The position numbers were made by a program, and so were the translations under genes. A stretch of DNA of 64,000 bases from Diphasiastrum complanatum. Its lineage: Eukaryota; Streptophyta; Lycopodiopsida; Lycopodiales; Lycopodiaceae. Under the pieces are notes generated by a model. That model was not told the DNA's origin. It made no database searches and was given only the letters and a program-made list of their open reading frames with translations. Of the stretch, positions 31,093 to 43,200 are shown in pieces. The first letter of the stretch is position 1. Every line of letters begins with the position of its first letter. Where the stretch lies: assembly GCA_029204225.1 (NCBI GenBank), contig CM055100.1, forward strand, positions 25,117,106-25,181,105. Direction: 5' to 3'.

Positions 31093-31903
31093 CTAGTCTC
31101 CTAATCAAGGACTTGACACAAATGAAGGTTACTTCTATTGATTTGATTGAAGTTCTATCTTATCCCACTTCTTAGGGACCTGAAAAGATCAGTAATAGAC
31201 TTCCTATAAAGATCTAAGAATGATCTCTAACAAAATCAAATCATAGAATACTAGAAACAATGCACTTGCTTGATTGAAGTAGACAATACTAGTAGAATTG
31301 CCCCTCTTTCTATAAAGAACATTAAAGCTTCCAAATGATCTGATCAAGAGTGAATTTCAGCAACCTAATATACTTCCAAAATCACTTGTAAAAGATCTAA
31401 ATGGAACTTAATGAGGATGCAACACAATCTACTATCCAATCACAAGCAAAAAATGATCAAAATTGATGAAAAATTGATCTAATTTGGTGCATAAGTCAAG
31501 CAATGGTTGGACTGAACCTAAATCACTTTAGGAGGTGTCTACTACACCTTAGAACAGCCTTGAAGAGTCCCCAAAACTCTGATCTTCCCTCTCCTTGAAT
31601 GCTAGAAAGCCTTCTCTATGAAATCACCTCCAAAACTCGCTTAGAAATCAATGCTTGGAGCAAGCAAAACTTGTTATCTTGGTAATGTGAATTGAATTCA
31701 ACTTTGCCTCTGGTTTTAGACACCTAAACACCTGAAAATGAATTCACACAACACCAATCTCCAATGTATTTGACTCACTTTGAGTTCTAGAATCAATACT
31801 AGATGCTAAGATCCAATCTACACAAGATTTAGATCAAAAATTGTGATCAAATTGAATGAAAATCAAGGATTTAGCTCATATCAGCCTTTAGGCTCTGATA
31901 CCA
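31093..31903 (-). other. Copia C leader and primer binding site
   Basis: GCTCTGATACCA at 31,892-31,903 is the reverse complement of TGGTATCAGAGC and touches the 5' LTR. The 800-bp leader down to the gag ATG has no ORF of note. Confidence 0.92.
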
Positions 31904-32585
31904 TGTAAAAATTACAGCAAATAAGGATCCTAAAACACTTGAAATGATGAGGGAAACAATAGATTATGATTTCATAAGATTAGCACAAGTTGAACCATCA
32001 AAATCCATAAAAAATCTATGCTTGAACCTCACTAAATGGCCCAAATCCTTGAAGAAGGCTTCACACGTGTGAAAGTACGGCCTCCCACAGTCTGAGTACT
32101 GTACACCAGACCTACATTCAATCCTATAATCATTAGTAATCACAAGCACTCAAACAATTATGAACATAGAGAGCAATTGCACCATTATGAGAGAAAAATC
32201 ATGAAATTGCTTGATTGATTTTGGTGAGATATCATCACCTATATATACATGATCCATCACGGTTTTGGGCAGGTATGAGTAGCCCTAAACCTATCCCTAA
32301 TGCTAATTTTGGTGGATCTTTCATCCCTACCAAGTTAGGGTTGGAATCTTGGAGATCCCTCAACAATGCAAAAATTACCAAAAATAGCTCCTATTTTTTC
32401 TCCCTTGTATCTAAGCATAATTTGGACTCATTCCAAAGGTTCTAACACTTAGGTCTACTTGAGAACATCCTTATGAATGGAATCCTATGCTATTTGGCAC
32501 GTGTGACAAGCCACATCATGACCATCTAACTATTTACAAGTCATATGACCAAAACTAGTCAAGCTAGAATTGTGAATTTTTAACA
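31904..32585 (-). repeat. Copia C 5' LTR
   Basis: 682 bp, nearly identical to the 3' LTR. It holds the promoter for leftward transcription (TATATATA near 32,238) and the palindrome TTCACACGTGTGAA at 32,060-32,073 with adjacent GTACGG. Confidence 0.96.
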
Positions 32586-32590
32586 TTCCC

Positions 32591-32610
32591 TGATTGCTAA
32601 CAATCTCAAT
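32591..32610 (-). pseudogene. 20-bp bridge of gypsy E integrase
   Basis: A sliver left between copia C and the solo LTR. On the minus strand it reads IEIVSN, which fits between ...RFGCP (ending at 33,470) and QGTRFVNE (26,43x, across copia C). It proves both insertions hit one reading frame. Confidence 0.85.
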
Positions 32611-32615
32611 AGGAC

Positions 32616-33464
32616 TGTTAGCAACTGTGCTAACACAGAGAAAATAAAAAAATAAAAAAATAAAACTCCGTGACATGTGTTTTGTAAGACCACTCCGTGA
32701 CATGTGTTTTGTAAGACCACGTATGAAAATCTGTCAATAAACTTCAGCCATGGCATTAGTTTTGTAAGTCCATGAGTAGAAGCTTAAATAATAATAAAAT
32801 AGCTTAAACTTAGATTTACAACTTAGACTTAGGAAACTTAAGATTAGAAATATTTTATCCTAAGTTTTCCTCAGTTAAGAAATTTGAAGTTCTAAATCCT
32901 AAGTTAGAAATTCTAGAAAGGCTAGAAACAGATTAGTCCCATAAGTTAGTAGACACTTATGGAAGACCCTCCTTGCCATAAAAGGAGAGGTATCTGCATT
33001 GTAAACAACACTTTTGAGATTAAGCTATCTTGCTCTCTATTTTGGAGAATTATCATTCTATTTCATTTGTGTTCCCCTTGGAAAGGTGATAGCTTGAGGG
33101 AAGGTGCTCGGGCCTCCTCTTGCCTCCTTTTCATCGGGTTTATTGTGGCATGTTCATTACTGCTTGTTTGCTTAGTATTAGCCGCAATCTCATTTTATTA
33201 CCCTTTGGGTGTTAATCTAGGATTTAGTTTAATCACCTTGCTAGTTGGGTAAGCCTTAGTAAGGTTTTGTATTTTGTCATCTTAGTTAATTTCATTTCTA
33301 TTTCGAGCACTAGTTGGGTAAGCCTTAGTGCTTCATCATTGTTCTATTTTCGCACTCCGTCTAAAGCTTGGTAAAAGACTTAGAAAGCAGACGATCCTCT
33401 CTATACTACACCACATCGTGAGTAGATCTAGCCAAACATTGACAAACCATATTTACTTCTAACA
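32616..33464 (+). mobile_element. Solo gypsy LTR, TSD AGGAC
   Basis: 849 bp, begins TGTTAGCAACTG, ends TTACTTCTAACA, flanked by AGGAC at 32,611-32,615 and 33,465-33,469. Its last 287 bp match the partial LTR of gypsy G1 (14,683-14,969), which gives the family and the orientation. No internal sequence remains: a solo LTR from LTR-LTR recombination. It includes a perfect 27-bp tandem duplication at 32,665-32,718 (ACTCCGTGACATGTG...). Confidence 0.95.
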
Positions 33465-33469
33465 AGGAC

Positions 33470-34250
33470 AACCAAATCGAACAATGATATTTTCATACAA
33501 AATTTTTGCAATAGATTTCACATCAGCAACACGAACTGCTCTTGCTTCAACCCACTTGGTCATATAATCTGTCGCTACAATAATGTATCTAGCTTGAGTA
33601 CCTCTTGCCGTAGGATGTATAGGACCAACATAATCAAGTCTCCATTTTTCATACGGTACTTGTGCTAATATTGGATGTAAAGGCTCGTAATTTTGTTTCG
33701 AAGGCCGACGTACATGCTCGTTGACAAACATCACAAGACTAAATATACTTTTCTATATCTTTATGAAGTGTAGGCCACCAACATCCAGATTGCAAAAAAA
33801 TTTGAATAGTAATATCAGATTAAAAATGTCCTCCTCCCATTCTATCATGAAAAAACATGATTAAATCAGACACTTCATATGATATCATCAGCTCTAACAT
33901 ATTCTCATGATATCATCAACTCCACGGTAATACAATTGACCAGCAATCAATTGATAAGGTTGTGCTTTTAAAATCAGTCGTCTCTGTTGAACTTTGGACA
34001 AAGATTCACTTGGTTGACCAAACATCAGATATTCAACAATATCTTCTGCCCACTCAAGTACTGCTTCAACATAAAATAATGCAGCATCTGGAAGTTCATC
34101 ATCCATTTTAGTATTAACTAGTGTTGTTTGTATCCTTGAGATATTATCCACAAGATAATGTTGTTTACCCTTCCGAACCACAACTCGAAAATGAAATTCA
34201 ATCAATAATAGTAACCATTTTGCAATGCATCCTGTATTGCATGTTTTGTT
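33470..34250 (-). pseudogene. Gypsy E RNase H end and integrase core, minus strand
   Basis: From right to left: CIAKWLLLLIEFHF and VVVRKGKQHYLVDNISRI (end of the RT-RNase H region), AQPYQLIAGQLYYRG, then the integrase RRPSKQNYEPLHP, WRLDYVGPIHP (first catalytic Asp), YIIVATDYMTKWVEARAV and IIVRFGCP. Breaks near 33,735-33,893 remove most of the HHCC zinc finger. It is cut at 33,470 by the solo LTR and at 34,250 by the next LTR. It is close in wording to G1 but a different copy. Confidence 0.9.
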
Positions 34251-34807
34251 TGTGAAAGTACATGTAAATAAAATAATATTAAACTTATAAATCTGAGTTT
34301 TGGGGTTTTTCCAAACTCGACGTGGTCTAGGTAACTAGTTTTCTAGTTAGAGTTGAAGTTACTTTTGTCTTCTTAGTGAGGTGTAGATCTAGAACCTAGA
34401 AAGGAGAATATGAAGCTACTTTTGTATGACTAAGATTCATCAAAGAGATATTCCCATTTTCCTACCAACTCTCTTTTGTCGTCTAGCAGAGAGATAGAAG
34501 CAAATTGTCAACTAGAATACTCTCTCTCTACTAGAGTTCTATAAATAAGGAGGCTTCGTATAAATAAGGAGGCTTTGTACCTCAAAAAGATACTCTTTCA
34601 AGTAAAGCTTTCCATTTCTTCCATTTGATGTGTAAAATAATGTAGATTGTGATGAATGCTCTTGCCTTGATCTTAACTAGCTTGCCTTTGATTTCCATCT
34701 CATTGTTTTTGGATTAAGAGCTAGTTTCATGTGCAATCATTCATTCTTTTGATCCTTTGTACTTGCTGCAACTTCACACGTGTGAAAAGTTGTCATGGTA
34801 TTAGAGC
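34251..34807 (+). repeat. Copia 5' LTR with duplicated TATA box, and primer site
   Basis: The LTR runs 34,251-34,795 (starts TGTGAAAGTACATG, ends AAAGTTGTCA). The primer site TGGTATTAGAGC at 34,796-34,807 is one base off the Met-tRNA match. TATAAATAAGG occurs twice in a 19-bp tandem duplication (34,540-34,558 and 34,559-34,577). ACTTCACACGTGTGAAAAG is near the 3' end. Confidence 0.85.
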
Positions 34808-35558
34808 TTGGATAGAAGAATACACATCTAATCATTACTTATTAGAATGGAATGATCTTTCATCAATCTTGATGTTTTTCTACCTATTACTAGCACTCGA
34901 TTTGAAGCAAACAGGTTTTCACTCTTTTCATCATTAATTGATGTACTTTCTTTTTGGTTTTCTGACTTGTACGGCCTGCTGTAATAGCACGTGTGAGATG
35001 TCAAAAAAGTCTTGAGTGGTGGCTAACCTACAAAGCTTCTTTCTCATCCATTTTATATATGTATGGAGAGCTAATCAAGTGTAGATTTTGATGCAAGTGA
35101 GCTCTAGTTGACTGGTAGATCCTAAGGAGAGTTCTTGGCATTCAAAGTGAGGTATATTGAAAGAGAAACTTGCATTTTTTTCATGCATTAAGGATGCATC
35201 ACCTTGGATTTTGTAGGGGCCAAAATAGAAAGATTTCACAGTTTTTAATTTTTTACACTCTATCTAGCATTGTTTGGATCATTGATCCTATAAATGGATG
35301 GAACCTATGAAATATAAAATCTAACACTCTAAGGCTATTTCACATGTGTGAAGTGAAAGTTTTTCCATCCACATTTGCTTTTGAAAGTTGAGAGTGTTTT
35401 TTGACCACCTACTTGAAATTGACAATTTTGGCCATTTTTCAAGTTTATTGTCTAATAGTACTTGATTTCTTTGAGATCTTGAGACACCATTTGATTGAAT
35501 TGAACCTATGATAATCTTCTTTTAGTGTGCCAAAACTGATTATAAAAATATATCCTCA
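34808..35558 (+). other. Leader of the truncated copia at 34.25 kb
   Basis: AT-rich, no credible ORF. It includes CTTGTACGGCCTGCTG and, a few bases later, GCACGTGTGAGATG (34,968-34,999), and CACATGTGTGAAG near 35,341. Confidence 0.75.
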
Positions 35559-35626
35559 ATGGGATCTTACCTATTGGAACAAAGTGAGAGACTCACTTCT
35601 ACCAATTATGGTATATGGAAGGTGAG
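35559..35626 (+). pseudogene. Copia gag start, truncated
   Basis: MGSYLLEQSERLTSTNYGIW is the N-terminus of a copia gag (compare MTSMGVFLLEASERLSTSNY in C2). After about 24 codons it runs directly into antisense copia F sequence. Everything downstream of this element is missing. Confidence 0.88.
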
Positions 35627-36150
35627 GGGCTTCTAGCATGCTTCCTGATAATACAACTTTCACATGGAGAAGTTGGCTTGCTGACAGAAGGCAGATCTTG
35701 TACTGGATCTTGAGTAGACATTTGTTGAATACTATTGAAATTAAGATGGCCAAGTCTGAAATGCCACAACATATCAGTTGATTCGAAAGTGGTTGTGTGA
35801 AGAGCTTGACTGTTAGAAGAGTAGCAGTGACTGAGTTTGTAAAGATAGCCACTTCTTCTTTCGTAGGCTAGAACCTTCTTGGATTTGTCAAAAATTGTGC
35901 AGCCTTCTATATCGAATTCAACCCTCCGACCTGAATCGGTGATTCTGCTAATTGAGAGCAGATTCTTGGTCAAATTTGGTACGTGGAGAACGTTGGACTT
36001 GACTTCACCTCTTTTGAATTCAACTTTGACTGTTCTTTCACCTTTGATTGAATGTGATGAGTTATCTCCAAGTTGCACAACTATTGTATAAGTGAATGAC
36101 TTGTAGTCCTTGAGCCAGTCACGATGGTGAGTCATGAGTTGTTCCGGAAT
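35627..36150 (-). pseudogene. Copia F protease and pre-integrase region, minus strand
   Basis: Starts with the protease site LDSGTTHD (near 36,140), a base out of frame from what follows: HHRDWLKDYKSFTYTI, VEFKRGEVKSNVLHVPNLTKNLLS (protease end), then the pre-integrase domain LWHFRLGHLNFNSIQ and CESCIIRKHARSP. It stops there, at the junction with the plus-strand gag start. Integrase core, RT and RNase H are missing. Confidence 0.9.
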
Positions 36151-37092
36151 CTAGATACAGGAATCTATATCTTGTTGTTCTCTGACTTTGGTCATGAAAG
36201 CTACTTCATCTTCTTTTTGTTGCTGGATTGAGTGACTAATTGTAGCACTATGTGCTTGTTGTTGGAAATGTTTTTTCTTTTTGTTGTTGTACTTCAAAGT
36301 TCGGTAGTCCTTGATTTTGTGGCCAGTCCTCTTACAGTATCTGCAGAATAGTTTTTGTACTGGTTGGAATGATGAAGAACTTGAATTCGATCCTAAATCA
36401 AATTTTGGTCCAGAGTGCATGTTGCTCTTCTTGTCAATATAACCTGACTTTGTAGATCTCTTGGATCTAAACTTCTGATTTTTTGAATATAGAGCTTGAG
36501 GATCCAATCCTGAGCCTAAGGAGGATGGTGATCTTCTGATCTCCTCTTGTAGGAGCAGCAAAATTACTCTTGACAAAGTGAGGTGCTCCTGGGTAGAAAT
36601 TGCCATTGCCCAATTTTTGTAGGCTTCAGGTAGACTTGATAATAGAGTCATGAGTGCAGCAAAATCTTCTATGACTGAGCCAGTTGCAGTCATCTGTTCC
36701 ATAAGATTTTTGAATGCGTTGAGATGACTTGAAACACTTTCTACATTAGACATCCTCGGGGTGAAAAATTTCGTTCTCAAATATAACTTAGAAGTAACAT
36801 CCCTGATATCGTAGAGAGTTGCTAAGATGTCCCATGCATTCTTAGTAGTCTGAGCAGCACGTAAATGGTTGATCTGAGTATTGATGTTGAGGGTGATCAT
36901 AGCAAATGCTTTATTGTCTCTAAGTCTCCACTTGGTGATGTTGGCTGCATCACCTTCTAGTTTGAGCTCTGTGCCATCAATGATGTCCCACAGTCCTTTG
37001 GCTAGTAGTATAACCTTCATCTTGAATTTCTAGAGAGGGTACTTATCTCCATCGAGTTTGTCAATGAGACATGAACTAGATGATGGATCCAT
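36151..37092 (-). pseudogene. Copia F gag, minus strand
   Basis: The best start is the ATG at 37,092 (MDPSSSSCLIDKLDGDKYP), broken by TAG at 37,030-37,032 where a Trp is expected. It is then open for 289 codons. Typical gag phrases: LWDIIDGTELKLEG, AWDILATLYDIRDVTSKLYL, LTLLSSLPEAYKNWAMAI. The zinc knuckle CRYCKRTGHKIKDYR has lost its last Cys (Tyr), so it is C-C-H only. This is another copia lineage than A, C and C2. Confidence 0.92.
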
Positions 37093-37225
37093 TCTAGTTA
37101 AACGAGATCGTTGGTAGAAACAACGATTGTCGGAATATTGTTGGCTGCGCGTTTGCTAGAGAGACGTCTTGGTAGAAACAAGACTCATAATCCGCAGTAG
37201 AAAATACAGATTATTGAAATGCTCG

Positions 37226-38011
37226 CTCTGATATCATATCGTAAAACGTGGGGATTACCGACAGCGGAAGCTGGAAGCTTTGAGCGTAGGCATGTAGGAT
37301 CAAAAACATGGAAGTTAGCAGTAGAAATATTCAAGATGAATGATTCATACAGAATTGCGCAAATGAACAATACAGTAGTGAGACAAAAATTGCAGTATGA
37401 TTAATATCACCAATGAGTACAATGGCTTGAAGTAATAACTTCAACTTGTTGAGTGTGATAACGTTGGCTACATAACTCTAATAATGATAAAACTTAACAC
37501 TTTGATTAACTCTTACATAGCTTGATTCAACTAGTATATATTTACAAGTGTCTTCAAAAATATCTTACGAGCATTGAATGCTATTTACGCTAGTCTTTGT
37601 ATATGTACTAAGTTGGTAACCGCCCTTGGGATATTTGGTTGTCCAGCTATTTTTATGGTTGATGATAAGTTGGCTACGTCGGTTTGCCATTATTGAAAAA
37701 CCTGAAAAATCCGAAGGTGCCCTTAGACTGAAAGTATGTAAATCCCGAAGGTGCCTCTAGAGCAAAGGCAAGAAAAATGCGAAAAAGATGAAGGTGGGCC
37801 TGAAATGGATTCCAAGACATTCTGGCCACTGTGTCGCATTTTTTGCAAAGGTACAAAAAATGTGAAAAAGATGAAGGTGTTTTAAAAACAACTTAGGCAT
37901 AAAAACTCAAAGGTAAAAAATACGAAGGTCCGAAACATGTAGTCGGCCTTCGGTTTTCAGGATGCTCATTACTTGAACGATTTGTTAAGGCTCAACATAA
38001 GAAATCTAACA
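37226..38011 (-). repeat. Copia F primer site and probable 5' LTR, minus strand
   Basis: On the minus strand TGATATCAGAGC (near 37,229-37,240) is one base from the Met-tRNA primer match. The LTR would then run 38,011 to 37,241, beginning TGTTAGATTTCTTATG and ending ACGATA (CA changed to TA). Within it CGAAGGTG-like words recur about six times between 37,700 and 37,930. Only one LTR copy is present, so the boundaries are inferred. Confidence 0.6.
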
Positions 38012-38760
38012 ATAACTCCCAAACACAATTTAACTCAGTTCACTGGGATTAACCTCACTCCAGAGTTAAACCGTTAAAAAGCATAGTACCATGAAATCAA
38101 ATTTCCACTTGCAAGGCAGTTACCTGGAAAAAATTACCAAAAATTAATATTTTATTGTCAATCCTAAATCCATGAGCCAATCCCATAGGTACCAACAGTG
38201 AGAATAGTAAAATTATTCTACCAAACTTCTCCCAATTAAGGTATGGAGAATTTGTAACTCTAGTTAAGGTGGATTCCCCGAAAATCACAACGCATCGACT
38301 ACAACTTTATGCACCAAGTCAAGAAACTGTAACAAGTTAGCCAAAACCCTAGGTAAATTGATATGCAATAAAATCATCATGGCATTACCACAAAGAGGCA
38401 GATTTCCGGAAAGACCTAATCAAAAAAACAAAATAATGAAGACCTATCCATGTAATCCTTCGAAAGAATCAGCTCCTTCCAAACAGCCGCTACAAGCCGA
38501 TTAGGTTGTCGCGCATCTGCAGCCAAGAGAAAACTAGATCTACACCACATGCCAATCCATTCACATGCCTCCCTAGCTGAGCCTTGTCACTTATTGGCAC
38601 GGAGACAGCCTGGGGACAACTTTGGCCCCGACCCAATAAGTGACTGACATGTGGAGTTTGAGCAGAGGGACAAAACACCTCTTTACATGCGTGCGTCGAC
38701 AATGCACTGGCGACAGGACTACAGACAGGCACCATACGGGACCATGCTGGCGCTGGCGCT
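38012..38760. other. Spacer, no gene recognised
   Basis: AT-rich to 38,460, then GC-rich towards the minisatellite. Short frames on both strands from 38,490 onward come from the GC-rich repeat and have no recognisable protein. Confidence 0.5.
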
Positions 38761-38853
38761 GGGACCACACCCACTGGTGCCACCCTCACGCGGGACCACA
38801 GGGTGCTGGCACCATGGTGTCGGGACCACACCCACTGGCGCCACCCTCACGCG
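38761..38853. repeat. GC-rich minisatellite (about 61-bp unit), left part
   Basis: GGGACCACACCCACTGG begins at 38,761 and again at 38,822 (period 61). Each unit continues with GCCACCCTCACGCG, then GGGACCACAGGGTGCTGGC. The second unit is cut after 32 bases by copia C2; its remainder and part of a third unit are at 44,719-44,770. Confidence 0.8.
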
Positions 38854-39478
38854 TGTCAAAATATTGAAAAATCTATCTAATGTTGTGAGTAGGGGTCCTA
38901 AAAATGCCAAAGATGAATTGAGCTCTTTTGGCTTAGTAAAGACCCATCTTAGAATAAAATATTCAAGGTAGGTAGAAGTAGAAACTCGAGCTACCATAGG
39001 AATTACCATTTGTACTTTACATGCCACATTTAATGCATGAAAAGACTAGGTGGCACAATTAGACATAGTGAGGTGGCTTGAATAAGTCTAGATAGCTTGA
39101 GAGGTGGATTCACAACTCCAATTCAACTCAAAGTAGGAGAAGAGTCCTTGGATCTATATATATGTGATGTACTCTCATTGAGAAAATGATGAAATTTGTG
39201 TGTAATGCAAATTTGGAGACAAGCTCTTTGTGCCCTCTCTCTCTACACGAGTTTTGTACTTCCTATTTTCTCTCTCTAGCCGAGTTGAGACATTTATGAT
39301 GCTTAGTCTTATGTTTTGTTGACATGTCTTGCCTGTAACACAATAATATTTCTTGTATGGTCAGCTTTCCTATTGTCAACCAATGCTAGTCTGATCTTTA
39401 TGGTATTATTGGGCTTAGGAGATCATAGGTACATGTGTAGGGCATCCCACACGTGTGAATTCAGCATGGTATCAGAGC
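38854..39478 (+). repeat. Copia C2 5' LTR and primer site
   Basis: 613 bp. TATA-like CTATATATATG at about 39,150. CCCACACGTGTGAATTC (39,448-39,464) sits at the very 3' end, just before the primer site TGGTATCAGAGC (39,467-39,478). Confidence 0.95.
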
Positions 39479-40221
39479 CTACCTAAGTTTTACAAGCAAA
39501 TCTAATCAAAAAGTTTGCAGATTTGATCAGATTTCAAGCTAGGAATTGTCTAGATTCTACTTTCTAGCTAGTTTGTAGTTTTCTGGTGATTTAGAGCTTC
39601 AAACTACTTTGAATGGTCCAGATCAGGTACTGTACGGAATTTCAAGTGCTGGCACATGTGAAATCCGCCCATTTTTCAGTTTGGTGGTTCTCTCTCACCT
39701 TAGATCCAAATTTCATGCAAATTAGCCCACTAGAAAGCTAGAAATGGTAGAATCTGATGCAATTTGAATCATGACAGTTGGATAAGCCAATCAGAAGTTA
39801 TAAGCTTTTGAAGAGTCGTAGGTAGGGTGCCTAGACCTGTGGCAAATTGAGTGTACATGTCATTTATTGCTTTAATGATCACAAAAATCATCCAGAAGTT
39901 GACCAATATCATCTATATGTGATTTAGACAAAATTTATAGGTTCTAGGCAAATTGTTTCATACAAATAGATTGTATTTGAGTCAATTTGACATTTTTGGA
40001 GCATTTCACACGTGTGAAATTCAAAGAACCATAACTTTTTCCATACTTCATCTTTTTGATGATTCAAATCTTGTTTTAGAGAGATTGTCAAGCTAGTGAG
40101 ATCTATCTCACAGTTTTTTGCTTAGTCTTACGTAGGATTTGGTTTTGTACCCTTGATTGGTTCCTATAGTGAGAAGATAAGCAATTCTTTCATCCATCTT
40201 TTTTGATTTCCATCATTCTTT
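39479..40221 (+). other. Copia C2 leader
   Basis: No ORF of note. It contains CTGTACGGAATTT followed about 15 bases later by GGCACATGTGAAATCC (39,632-39,665), and the perfect TTTCACACGTGTGAAA at 40,004-40,019. Confidence 0.85.
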
Positions 40222-43200
40222 ATGACTTCAATGGGTGTCTTTCTATTAGAAGCAAGTGAAAGATTGTCAACCTCCAATTACTCAATTTGGAAGGTTAGAA
40301 TGGAATCTGTCTTAATACTACAAGATGTGATGGATATTGTACTTGGCATTGAAGAAGAACAACAAATTTCTCAAGAAATTCCAAAGTACAAAAAGAGAGC
40401 TAGGATGGCTCTGCATTATATTAAGATGAATATCTCAAATGACATCTTAAGAGAAATTGGTGCTTGTACTAATGCCAAAGATGCTTGGGATACTCTCAAG
40501 TCTATCTATGAGGCAAAGAATACTTCTAGACTTCTAACACTAAGAAACTAAATTTTCCAAAGTGTACAGAGAAGTGATGAATGTGCTTCAACTTATGTAA
40601 TGAGAATTAAAGACCTCCATATAGAATTGTCATGCATAGGAGACTCCATTTGTTCAAGTCATACTTAATGGGTTAAAGGAGGAATATGACAACCTTGTTC
40701 AGAGTTATGCCATTCAGGAGGAGCTACCAAGTTTGGAAACACTCCAAAGTGTGCTCATTTCTGAAGAATCAAGACAAGAGTATAAACTCTTGAAAATGGA
40801 GAGACTGTCTCTCAACATTGATGGTAAAGCTCTCTTTACCGAAGACAAGCACAAGACAAGAAGTAAGAATCAACACCAATCCTCTTCAAGCAAGAACAAT
40901 CTTATTTCCAAGGAGAAAGGAGAAGAGGATGAGTCCTCTCAAGCTTCCACATCCAAGAAGAAGAAGAAAAACATCAAGTGTTTCTTTTGTGGCAAGAAGG
41001 GGCATTATGCCACCAATTGCTTCAAGAAGAAGAGTCAATTCAAGCAAGCCAACATTTCTAATGAAGAGAAGGAAGATGCTCATGCAAGTGATGGAGAGAG
41101 ATCTCTTATGGTCTCGAGTTTTTCTTCATCATCTTTCAAGAAGGATGGTTCGTGGTACATCAACAGTGGAGCTTCTTCACATATGTGTAGCTCCAAGCAT
41201 TCTTTTTCATCTATCTCACCTTATGAAGGAGCCAAGAAGTCCATCTATACAGCAAATGATCATGAGTGTGCTATTGAAGGCATAGGGACCATTCCCCTAA
41301 AGCTTTCTTCATCAAAAGTTCTTTCTCTGTCTAAAGTACTTTTTGTTCCTAAGTTAACAAAAAATCTTATTAGTGTTGGGCAATTGTTTGATAGTGGACT
41401 AGTTGTGAATTTCAATGTTGATACATGTACAATCAAGAAGCATGATGAGATCCTTGCATTTGGGTCTAGATATGGTGGAATCTACAAGCTTGATCCCAAA
41501 GAGTATGCTAACTCTTGTGATAGTGCTTTTGCTTCTCATATGTCTTTGGAGGAACTATGGCATAATTCTATGGTGTCCATGGTCAAGAAATCCAAAGCTA
41601 TTGGCTTGCCTAATCTTATCTCCAAGAATTTCAAGCCACGTGAGGCTTGTGCCATATCTAAGTCTCATAAGAAGCCTTTTTCAAAGTCATCCATCAAGAC
41701 TACACATCCATTGGAGCTCATACACTCGGATGTGCACTTCTCATCTTCAAAGAGCAAGGGTGGTGCTACTTGCTTTGTAACTTTCATTGATGATTTCACT
41801 AGATTTACTTGAGTATATCTTCTAGCTTCAAAGTCTATGGTGTTTGACTATTTCCTAAAGTTCAAAGCTCTAGTTGAAAAGCAATTTTTATACAAAATCA
41901 AGATTCTTAGAAGTGATGGAGGTGGTGAGTACACTTCCAATAAATTTCATGATTATTGTGAGCTTGAAGGCATTAAAAGGGAGTTTTCTTGTGCATATAC
42001 ACCATCTCAAAATCGGGTGGCTGAAAGAAAGAATAGAACATTGTGTGAATGTGCCAAAACCATCAAAATTGAGACATCCTTGCCAAAAGACTTCTGGGGT
42101 GAGGCTATCAATTGTTCAAACTATCTTTGCAATTCACTCCCTCCTGTTGCACTTGGAGGAAAGTCACCATATGAAGCACTTTATTTGAAGAAACCTAAGG
42201 TTGAACACCTTAGAGTATTTGGATGCATTGTCCATATTCCCTTGGAAACGAGAAAGAAGGATGATCCTTGTGCAAGCAAAGGAGTAATGGTTGGATATTC
42301 ATCCAACAAGAAAGCCTATCAAATCTACATGCTCTTTACTTCTAAAGTAATTGATAGTAGAGATGTAGTTTTTCATGAAGAAGAAAAGTCCAATCTTGGA
42401 GGGGCCGAGATCAAGCAACCTCAAAATCTATCACCTTTTGTTATTGAAGACAATCACCATATGGAGGAGTCAAGATTTGAAGATGGAAGTCCTCAGATTT
42501 TGACTCTTAGAAGATCCATGAGGGAGAGATCCGAGCCCAAGAGGCTCACTTATGATGACAAAGAAAAACAAGTGGATCTTGATTCCACTTATGCTTATTT
42601 TGTTTCTCACGAGGAGCCCAAAGATGTCCAATAAGCCCTCAATACCAAGGAGTGGTATGAGGCCATGAAGATTGAATATGATGCGTTGATCACCAACCAC
42701 ACATGGGAGCTAGTGGATCCACCACCTAACATGCATATAATTGGATGCAAGTGGGTGTTCAAGATCAACTACAATCATGATGGCTCCATCAACAAGTACA
42801 AGGCAAGATTACGTGCTAAAGGCTTTGCACAAATATATGGCCTTGACTATGAAGAAACCTTTGCTCCTATAGCAAAGATGGTGACAATAAGAATCATAAT
42901 CTCTCTTGCCTTACTTTTTAAGTGGAAATTGTTTCAACTTGATGTCTCCAACGCTTTTTTGAATGGCTATCTTGAGGAGGAGATATACATGGAATAGCCT
43001 CAAGGATTTATCAAGGATAAATCTAAGGTGTGTTTGCTATTTAGAAGTCTTTATGGCTTGAAACAAGCACCTAGATCATGGTATTCAAGACTCAACAACT
43101 TTCTACTTTCATTGCGATTTGTGCTTAGTGGCTATGATCCTTCTATGTACTTAAAGTTTGATGGTAGTAATATTGTCATTCTTCTAATCTATGTAGATGA

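Larger units (their letters stand above)
26438..32585 (-). mobile_element. Young, nearly intact Ty1/copia retrotransposon C, TSD TTCCC
   Basis: Transcribed leftwards. LTRs at 26,438-27,119 and 31,904-32,585 are both 682 bp and differ at five positions by my count (below 1%). TSDs TTCCC lie at 26,433-26,437 and 32,586-32,590. Primer site, leader, gag (317 codons), pol (1002 codons) and polypurine tract are all present. It is inserted in the integrase of gypsy E, same orientation. It is the most recent complete insertion in the window; the only visible fault is that gag and pol are in different frames. Confidence 0.97.

Noticed and set aside
26498-32149. Conserved 61- and 76-codon frames seen twice (26,498/31,964 and 26,749/32,215)
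   Set aside because: Same reason: the two LTRs of copia C are nearly identical.
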